The notes below the pieces were generated by a model, which was not told the origin of the DNA, did not search any database, and saw only the letters and a program-made list of their open reading frames with translations. DNA of 64,000 nt, taken from contig OU342806.1 of NCBI GenBank assembly GCA_910591455.2, forward strand, positions 11,046,426 through 11,110,425, read 5' to 3'. Position numbers and translations under genes: made by a program. Shown here piece by piece: positions 54,986 to 64,000 of the stretch. Every line of letters begins with the position of its first letter. Position 1 is the first letter of the stretch. Origin of the DNA: Pholis gunnellus. Lineage: Eukaryota; Chordata; Actinopteri; Perciformes; Pholidae.

Positions 54986-57499
54986 ATAATAATAAATAAT
55001 GCAAAGCTAGGAACTAGTCTGTTTGTAAGTTAAAACATGCTTAATGTTAGACACCCGAAAGACGGCCTGCCACCTATAAATTTGTAAGTGTGAACGAGGC
55101 ATTACATTAATCGAAAGGCTGGCAGGGTAGGCGGGCATTCAGGCCAAAATTAGTCCTGCATTAATACAATTCAATAAACAATCTAAGAACTCTAGTTTGA
55201 GTAACAGATCTGTGAATTCAAGCTTCTCCGGCACCAAAATGCTGCAATGATTTTCATATAAGATATATGAGGGATGTTTTTTTACGTGAGAGACTGGGCT
55301 CTCTGTATTAAACAGTTGATAAATAGTTGCATCATGAAGCGAAACTCTACACTGTTGTCCATGTTCGTTGTTGTTTTTTTACCTTGCTGTCTTCCTCACA
55401 CACATACACACACGACACACCTACACACATGTCCACAGACTCCAGGCATGCACACAAACACACAGACTCACTCGTTACTAGGACGGCCTCTTTGCCGCCA
55501 CTTGCCCTCTGCTTTGATTAATCAAATCAGTCGGGCCCTTTAGATTATTGCATTTAACCATGGCTGACTGGGGACCGGCTGATTGGTTGAGAGGCTGGAC
55601 AAATGGGTGCATGGTGAGAGTGAGGTTACTTTAGGACAGAGAATTCAATATGCCAAAAGAATATGGCAAAAAACAACTGTCATGGAGTTCATGCAGGTCA
55701 CATTCACGTGAGTAAAATGTGTGTGTAATTATTTACTATTCTTCTAAACATGCATATCTACAGTTTTAAATACAAATGTCCCTAATATTATCCATCTTAC
55801 AAAGTCAGCTGTATAAATGATTGAAGACAAGTAATAAAGTTCAGCATTATTGTATCGTATATGAATTCTTGTGTTTTCTACTTTGTTTGTTGTCGAGCTA
55901 TTCTACAATCACAGACTGTAATCTAATTTAACTATTGATTATTCTCAGTTACCATTGATTTTCTATAGCCATTCCTCTGTTCATTAACAATGCCATGGCT
56001 GATATTGTTCAGCTAACAATTTTAGCTTCTCTGAAAAACTAAATTACCTGAAACATCATTATAAATAAAATCTCCAAAATATAAACATTAGTAGGCATAA
56101 TGAAAAGGTCGACTCCATTGCATTGCTGTACAAAGCATGCATACCTGAAATGAAAACGCCCTCAGGGTTTAATGGGTTAATAAAAGTTTAACCGGTGTTT
56201 TTTCCTTTAATGCAGGTACGGTTTGCTTGTTATCTGGTACGGCTGTTCTCCTGCTGATATTGTTTTGCCCCAATTGTTGTCATTTATTACATGTGATCAC
56301 ATCAGTGTTTAATCACAAGGCATTAGTCTAAAACGCCAGCGTCAATAAGTGGTGGAAGGGTAGCCAGATTTCATTAAAGCGCCTCGATCAATAGTCTCTG
56401 GAATACAGCAGAACCCCAGAGGAGGCAAGGCAGTCCTGATTCTCACCACAAATAATAAGCAAGTGACTTATAGGTTTTATGAGTTTTCATCATTTTTTTA
56501 TGAGTTCAGAGTGACCTTATTCTGAGTGATAGGAACTTAGATCCTGAACCTCTATTTCATTAAGTTGGTTCTGCTTAATAGGACTGTGGTGTAGGATGTA
56601 GTGGAAAGAACCAGCTTTGCTCTCGTGTATTGAGCCATAGCGCCACCCTCTCTCTCTGACTTTCTGTCTTGGTCTCTCTCTGAATCTCCTGCTCTCTCTC
56701 GCTGAACCTGTGCTGAAATGAAATTACCGTCAGATGCACTGATGCTCTTTCAGATTTACACCCAGCTGACCCTAATTGCTTCCCTGACTTGTTGGTATCA
56801 AATGAAACTCTTAAAGGTCTTTTGGCATTAGACAAACAACAAATATCCCGAGAGTACACACACATGAAACCCCAACAGTCCTTGTTATGCAAGTGAACTT
56901 GGTAAGTTGGTTATGTTCATGCAAACACATTATCCATGCTCTACAAAGTCCTGAACACAGCCTCATTACAGAGGACTGGCTTTATATAACATGACTTATA
57001 ATTCTGTCGTAATGGAACCGCTGATTTGTGAACTCTTTGTCTATTCTATTGATGTTTCATTCATCCGTTTTGTTTGTATCTACTCTTACACATACAAGCA
57101 TGGTGTTTGTTTCAGGCCAGAAATTCTATTCCAGGCAACGTGTCTCTCTGAAGTGTCTTTGAGCGAAGCATTAAATGCATGCTTCAGGTTTGTTGTTCTT
57201 TGAGGCTCCTGCATTCATTCAACTGTGTGTAACTTCCCAAATAAAACACAGAGCTCAGATAATTAAGGTCTCAAATATCAGCCGTAGGAAAAAAAGAAAA
57301 GAGCATCAGTTGTTTGAGCAAAAAACACATGTGTTCGTTTAAGTGAGAAAACCCTCTGGCGACCATAAAAACTATCTTTTTTAACCATCTGGGCCGAAAA
57401 GTCAACGAAATGACTGTAAAACCACTGTTCGTTCACATTTGCCACAGAGAGTCAACACTGGCTTCTTTGAACCACATAGTTATTTCAACCATGACGGTT

Positions 57500-57610
57500 C
57501 ATGACTCCTAAATTCAGTGAAGTTATTTTACCAAAACCACAATTTCCCTAACAGTAACCAAATTGTCCTTTTGCCTAAAGCTTACCAAACTTTAGCTGTG
57601 TCAAATCTGA
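57500..57610. repeat. AACCAAGTGGTTTT-type fish repeat fragment
   Basis: ACCAAAACCACAATTTCCCT, AACAGTAACCAAATTGTCCT and TTTGCCTAAAGCTTACC resemble a common fish repeat of CCTAACCAAGTGGTTTT text. Similar pieces lie at 59490-59560 and 61190-61320. Confidence 0.35.
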
Positions 57611-58509
57611 AAATGGACAGAATTAGTTTTCTATTTTTATAATAGTGATTTTTGAATGGTTTTGGAAGAGCAGATCATGGTGCTATGTGCAATTGTGGTG
57701 GACCACTACAAACTACGTATTTTATCATTTAGTTTGGAGGACACATAAAAAGAAAACGGTATTACCTGGTCTTAATGGTAAATCATAGTAAATGTTCACA
57801 GCGAGATGCGTCGCAAGAAACGCTTGGCCAGCAAAACCATTGATTTACTGTGGCCAGTTCAAATCTGTAACCTCTGCCACCTACAGGCAAGAAAAGTAAC
57901 AGCAGCAGCAGTTTAAAGCGTAGTTTATGGTCACCGCAGTGAAGCTGGCGTCAGAAAATAACTTAATCCGCAAGTGGTCGCACTTGCCACCTGGGCTAGA
58001 CCCAGCCTCTAAACTCAACTCTGCTCGACTTGAATAAAAATGTATTAACTTACAACTTAACCTCAAGTTAAAAACACAAAAACACACAATTCAAACGGCA
58101 CCTCATAGAGGCAATAAAAGACTGGTATCTGTCTGACTCTGCTGCTCTCCATGTCTTTTCTCCACCATGTGCAGTAGCTGTAGCTTGCATATGGCTTACC
58201 CTGTTCCTCACTATATCGAGACAAGGAGCAGCCAATCCAAGCACCGGCCAGTGTCCTAAATGAAACCATTGTATCTCCTTCATCAATGCTGTCTCACAAC
58301 ATCTTCATGTTACACAGCCGTATCATGAACTTTGATCTGGTAAATTACATTTACGAACCCATAACGACCTGGCTAACCCTTACACAGAGCAGGCTTTGTG
58401 TTAATGTTAGTCAAGCCTCCTTCTCTGTAACAGCTCAGAGACACAGTTTTAGTATTACAGCAAACTAATGGCTGAGTGTCTATGTGTGTGTTTGTGTCCT
58501 GCTAAAGCA

Positions 58510-58620
58510 ATTAGGGATGTCACGAGAACCTATACTTCCGTACCAAGATGATGCTGCCTGAAAACGAGACAGTAGTAGTTTTTCTACGGGTTACCAGATA
58601 TCCATGTATATACCATATAC
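58510..58620. repeat. hAT-like repeat fragment
   Basis: TAGGGATGTCACGAGAACCT, ATACTTCCGTACCAAGATG and AACGAGACAGTAGTAG match the start of a teleost hAT-type repeat that opens GGGTGTCACGAGAACCGATAC. Confidence 0.45.
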
Positions 58621-58783
58621 CATAAATATATATATACACACATGCAGCGTCATTGTATGAAGTAGTCATATGCATATCAGTCTTCAGTCCAAAAGTCAAA
58701 ATGAATTGAAAAAGATAGATGTTATCATTTCAAAATTCATCACGTGTTTAACAAAATATTCTGCTACAATCCTTATTTGTTAC

Positions 58784-59034
58784 ACTGTAAAATATGTCAA
58801 GTCAGTTAAACTTGCAAATGAAATTTGAACTGCTGCCATGAAAATGCAAGTTACATAACTCAACTTGAAGACTGCCTTTGATTCAACTCAGAAATTAAAG
58901 TTCTTTAAGTTGATTTAATTGCAATGTTCTAGTTGTCTCAACATCGTTTTTTAAGTTGTCAGAGTTGATTGAACTTTTTGTCACTTGTTTAAACTTGACA
59001 CAGCAAGTTAAAAAAATGAATTATTTTACATTAT
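58784..59034. mobile_element. MITE-like element with CACTGTAAAAT end
   Basis: The left end CACTGTAAAATATGTC and right end GAATTATTTTACATTA are imperfect inverses (TGTAAAATA core). The interior is a series of CAAGTT/AACTTG words, as in the common fish repeat that ends ATTTTACAGTG. Confidence 0.5.
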
Positions 59035-62000
59035 CAGGTTAACAAAACGTTCCATACCTAGTCAAACAAACTAACAATCAAACATTTCTGCATTATTGTA
59101 ACTCAGTTTTGAGTTTAAATAATTCAACCACGTGTTTACAACTTGCCATTTCAAGTTGCGTGGATTTAAATTCGAAATTTGCTTCCACTTACAGAAAAGT
59201 GGACTTGACAAAAACAAATCACCTACAATTCTTACTTCTGTTAAAAAACTATAGCATTCATTTGAAGAAAAGATACAAAAGCTTAAACACTGGGTTTAAG
59301 TACATCTCAAACATGCCGACACACCCAAATAGCTGTGTTTAAAACAATGTTCCCACATACAAGTGGAGGCAAGAAAGTTGGGTTGTAACAGACAGACATA
59401 GACTGACAGAAGGTGGGGCTGTGGAGACAGGCCAACCTGCAACTTCGATTTTGTGAAAGTAAAACTTAAAGTTGTAAAAAGAAACAAAACAACTTTAGGT
59501 TTAGGCCACAAAACTATTTGTTTAGGTTTAGAAAAAGTAACACAACAAAAGTATGGTAAAACAAGTCAATGCTGGCTTTTCGTTTCACATGAGACACTAA
59601 CAGTGGTCTCCCAGGTGAAAGTCCTGTGTTAGTTTATCCCATCCATCGCCCCTGACCACTGCCTAAAAACAGGATTTTTTGCTGTTAATACTATGTCACC
59701 TGACTTCCTACTTTGCTCCTGTCACAATTAATACAGCCACTAAAAGTCAGCGGCCCTCTGAACCTACTAGTATGTGTAGCGGGCCCCTTCTAAACAAGGT
59801 GTTTATTCAAAAGCTCAAAAGCTTGCAAAGGCCACTGTTGCTATCTAGCAATTGCATCCAACAATGGTAAGACCAAAATAAACCTGTGATTCTAATCGAC
59901 GCATGTCCTGAATTGTAAATTACAGTAGAAGCCCTGCGTGTGGCTGAGCCAAAATGAACCTTCTTGGTAAAAATATTCCCACTCCAAAGGTCTAAATCTC
60001 AAGCTGGTTTCACAGGAACAGCAAAGCAAGCACACAGACAGCCGCACACAACTAGAATAGCCATTCAGCACACAGCGTGGTATAAGCCCCATTCCTAATA
60101 GGGTCATTCATAATGAAAGGGGCATTAGAAGTGCCAGGCTTTCACTCAGCGGACAAGGTGGGCTAAATTGAATTGGGATTACATAACACCCAAAATCAAC
60201 ACAGGGGGCCCCGATGATGCTTTGTTTTTTGGGATGTTATTTAACAAGCGAGTTGCCAAAAACCCTAATACACATTTTTTTCTTGTGGACTCTTGTGAGA
60301 GCTGCTTCAGCCCAGCTGCCCTTGTCTGGTAACTCTATCAGAGTTAATACACAGCAGGCCTCAAGTTCTGAGCAGCCGTAATCCTTGGACAGCTCATATC
60401 ACACAGGAGCAGACGCAGTAGGTCCAGGGTCAGCGCCTGGCCCCAGCACTGCTGTCTCATTCATCGTCTCTGTCGACTCTCAGAGCCAAAAATATAAAGT
60501 GTATCTTCTACCAAAAAGAAACTGAGCCTTTTTCAGGGCCTTGGTTAAGTCCTATGCTCTTAAAAAAAAAAGGTTTCCTTGTGTGCATGTTCTGTCCATG
60601 ATCTACTATCATGTGTATCATTCAGGTCAGTTGCAGGAAAACGATGAGTAAATCTTGTCTCGTTTGTCCTTTTTTACAATACTTTAGGTTACATTTAGCC
60701 AATTCAAAGCCCTAATGACATTTGTTTCTGTTCAAATGAAAACAGCTCTCCAGTGACCATAGTAATTATGACTCGTAAGGATGGGATGATATATGATTTT
60801 ACTGCGGATCGGGATAAAAAAAACACTTGAAAAAGTTGTCTAGCTCGCCATCATTTTAGAGAAGTAAAAATTAGAAAATAAAGGAATTTTCTTTTAAGAG
60901 AGAACAGACACACTTTGTTGTTATTTAAAAAAAAAAAGATTTATCCTTAATTTATGCTTATGATTATTCACTAAAAAGGAGGTTCACTAAAGAAAGATGG
61001 GTGTCCTTTCTGTGATGCAATAACAACATTTGTTTCTTTAATGTAAGGTAACGTGATGCCAGTATGTTTTACTGCTATTTTAAGAGTTTTAAGCATATTT
61101 TCAGACAAAACGTCTGGCTTTAAGTTGGGAGAAGGTTTGTTCCCCATTAACATTCAACGTTGTTTTTTTATGCTAGACCGTGGTCATCCCCTGACAGTAA
61201 CCAAGTGGTTATTATTGTAAACATGATGACGAAGGTCCCTTAACCTTCACCAAGTAGTTACTTAAACCCAAACCAAGTTGTTTTTGAGTAAAATCCTAAT
61301 CAAACCATAACCATAACTGTGTAAAATTCTGTGTTGTTCTGAAGTGCATGGACCAATAACACATTTAATTTAGTGGACTAAGTTGTTGGTCAATTTTACT
61401 TAAGTTCTCAAAATGAGTAAAGATCTTCTAAAGGCAAACCGTTCTCAGTTCCAATGCATCGAGTACTGCAGCTTGATCAGTGCTCCTCGGCGTCTGACAA
61501 CGACACATAGAGGCATCCTTTAGAGTCTGGATGTGACACATCGGGCCTGCAACTAACTTCAATGTAAACACATCTGCATCCTTACACACTCAGAGCAACT
61601 GAGATAGTATAAAGTGCTAGATTATCGACACAAGGCAGGTGGTAGGTGTGATGGATGGATCAAATAAACACAGGACTTTCATCCAGGAGAGTTTGTGTCC
61701 AGTGCAAAACTAAAAGTAAACGTCAGTCGTAAGTCAAGTCAGTCATTAGTCATGTGAGCCGTTAGTCAAGTGACTCGTTTGTCAGTCGTCACATGAGTTG
61801 TTAGTCAAGTTAATCGAATTAACGTCAAAACTGAGTCTAATTAAGCATCTACTTTATTTTTTATTTTTCTTACTTTTCATTTGATATCTGTAAATGTCCA
61901 CAGGGACACAATATGTATGCACAATTAAGCAAACTGAGCAAATAAAACAATCAAAATTAGGAAATCAAAATATGGAAATATATAAAGGAATATGAATGTG

Positions 62001-63374
62001 CATGAAGGATTCAATTAAATTGTTCTTCTGTGAACATAATTGTTCAGCAATTGATGCACACAATACTGTTAACTGTTCCCTCGATAAATACATTGTAGTC
62101 TCTAGTCAGTCCCGAGCTCTGTGGAAGTGATGAATGACTTTAATAAAGAGTCACCGGACCTTAAAGAGAAAGCTCTGATTGGTCACAAAGTTTAAAAAAA
62201 ACTCACCCACTTTGAATGACCAGATGTTTGTGTCATTCAAGGACATTATCCTATTTCCCATTTTACTTCAGAAGTAATTAAAGAGCACTGCCAGAGTGAA
62301 TTATTCATTGACTGAAGCTTGTGGGTTAATTGACAAAGTTATGGAGAGGTGGTTCATTTGTAAATCTTCTTTCCTATCTCCCTATCTTTTCTTGGCCAAT
62401 TCCGATTTCCAAATGTTATCCATTTACTTTGTTATTGTCATCCATAGTGGTTATTTGAATAAAAGCACAACATTCAAACGATTAGGAAATAAATTACTGT
62501 ATCTTTATTTAAATACTTAAATTAACATTTTCAACATGATAGCGTTATAATTTACCTAATTTACCGGTCACTGGGACTAATTAGCAGAATGCATGGGAAT
62601 AACCTACAATATAAGAAGTGGCTGATTAGTTGTTCCAAAGACAGAGCTAGGTCATGAATGAACCTGTAAACGTATTGAGTGATGATAATCTACATCTTGT
62701 GGGTTTATTTGAGGGTTAGAGACTATGTGTATCCATCTGTGTGGCTCTGTGTGAAAACTACTTTAATGTAAAGCTAATTTATTTTGTGTGACATTGGTCT
62801 GTGCGTTTGTGTGTGTGTGCTTGTGAGTTGACTGGAACAGTTATTACCCCCTTCAAATATTTATGGGAGGTTGTTCTCTCATATTTATGGTCTAGAGTCT
62901 AAAAGCAGAAAAGCCATTTCTCATCAACCCAGTTAACTCTGCCAAGGTGAGAGGGTGAGTTAAAGAGAAAGACAGGAAAAGGGAGAGAGAAAAGAAAACA
63001 ATTTAACAGGTTTTAAGGGAATCAAGGAAGACAGGCATAAAGGACAGACAGACAGATTGCAAAGAAATACTTTACATTTTCGACTTCTTGCTGTACTGGT
63101 CTAGTGCCAGAACTAACAACAAATCTATCAACATGGAAATTCCACAAAAGCAACCTTACATTCAGTTTCGAAATGCCTCATGCTTGAACACTATCTCAAG
63201 AACTAAAGGCTATCCAGCACTATTCCACATGAGCCTATTTGTCCGGCCAGATGGTTCTGCAGCACATGATTTACATCCAGAGTCAACGCTCACCAGTGTG
63301 AGATTAAGTATGTCCTTTATATAGCAGGGTAAAAACTAATGATGTGGAAGAGGTGGAAGTGAACATCAATAACT
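59035..63374. other. Intergenic region without recognised gene
   Basis: No exon recognised. It includes fish repeat pieces at 59490 and 61190, a non-repetitive stretch at about 60040-60470 and a cluster of AGTCA/AAGTC words at about 61705-61810. Confidence 0.55.
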
Positions 63375-63620
63375 TTAAAGATATAGTTCAACATTTTGAA
63401 AATCTTTTTTTTCTCAAATGAGAGGATCAAACCTACTCTGTCCCTGAAGCTGGAGAGCAAGGAGAAGGTCGTCTTAGCATAAAGACTAGAAAGTTAAACA
63501 GACTCATTTCAAAATGAATTCAGTGCCTCTAAGGCTCACTAATCAACTCATTAGCCCCTGTCTCATTTGTTTAACCAAAACAAAAATCTGTGCCTTGTCT
63601 CAGAACAAGAACTTCCTCAA
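63375..63620 (+). repeat. Teleost TATAGTTCAACATTTTG-type repeat, plus orientation
   Basis: AAGATATAGTTCAACATTTT, GTCTTAGCATAAAGACTAG, GTGCCTCTAAGGCTCACTAA, CATTTGTTTAACC follow the known order of this fish repeat over about 245 bp. It is the same family as 32405-32580 in the opposite orientation. Confidence 0.65.
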
Positions 63621-64000
63621 GTCTTGTCGTCAGCTTGAGGATGCCAGGCAACCAGGACAAGACGTCAATAATGAATACTTAAAACATGTTTGTGCTGGCT
63701 GTTCAGAAAACGCTTTCATTTAACAAAATCCAGGGTTTGCTGATTCGTTCAAATCTAATATTTGCCTGTCAATATGGTTGAATAGACATATTAGATAGAA
63801 TACATTAATACAAGGTAGACCGGCACATATGCGCAACATTTGAATCAGCTATATTTTGTTGAGGAAAAAAAGAGGCATTGTGGCCGGGACTACAATCTGC
63901 GTTTGGCAATCAGCAGTGTGGTTCTCAGGAATGCTTGGCTGTGGTGTTAGTTACATCACAAAACAAGGAACTCACTGTGAAGGATTTAACACTCTGATGG
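63621..64000. other. Right edge, nothing recognised
   Basis: AT-rich DNA without a supportable gene or element on either strand. Confidence 0.5.

Larger units (their letters stand above)
50696..58783. other. Intergenic region without recognised gene
   Basis: AT-rich, no exon recognised. It contains microsatellites (51120, 51703), fish repeat fragments (52428, 54870, 57500, 58510) and stretches that read as unique DNA at about 53550-54000, 55480-55620 and 56260-56460, which may be conserved non-coding elements. Confidence 0.55.

Overview
The window is vertebrate nuclear DNA, most likely from a percomorph (perch-like) teleost. The signs are GT-AG split genes, an AT-rich background, long pure dinucleotide microsatellites, and many degraded repeat families typical of teleost genomes. 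Only two protein-coding genes can be supported, and both lie in the left 27.3 kb.

Left end (1-7295, minus strand): srsf11, an SR-type splicing factor. Twelve coding exons join in frame into a 455-residue protein with an RRM, an alanine/glycine/methionine-rich linker, a long Arg/Ser domain and an acidic tail. Its 3' UTR runs off the left edge. Introns 1 and 2 hold transposon fossils and a compound microsatellite.

Middle (9232-27313, plus strand): xxylt1, xyloside alpha-1,3-xylosyltransferase. Four coding exons give a 405-residue type II membrane enzyme of the ER/secretory pathway that extends O-linked xylose-glucose on Notch-type EGF repeats. The two genes are divergent, with about 1.9 kb between start codons and a CpG-richer patch near each one. 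A short upstream ORF, probably spliced, lies in the xxylt1 leader in the same frame as the enzyme. The two genes have no obvious functional link: one acts in nuclear splicing, the other in secretory glycosylation.

Right part (27314-64000): about 36.7 kb in which I find no host gene. It could be a gene desert or an intron of a gene outside the window. It holds a complete non-autonomous hAT transposon with 8-bp target duplications and an odd GC-rich tandem-like core (33329-34845), a degraded Tx1-like LINE with endonuclease and reverse-transcriptase traces (about 48.5-50.7 kb), a 45-nt perfect palindrome (31826-31870), large CA/TG microsatellites and many teleost repeat fragments. A truncated relative of the hAT element, keeping a transposase C-terminus, lies in the last xxylt1 intron (23994-24830). 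A few non-repetitive stretches look like conserved non-coding elements, but only a comparison with other fish can show that.

I found no CRISPR array, rRNA, recognisable tRNA or clearly new biological system. The least ordinary items are the hAT element with its GC-rich insert, the palindrome and the in-frame leader ORF of xxylt1. Family names for repeats rest on recall of consensus sequences and were not checked against a database.
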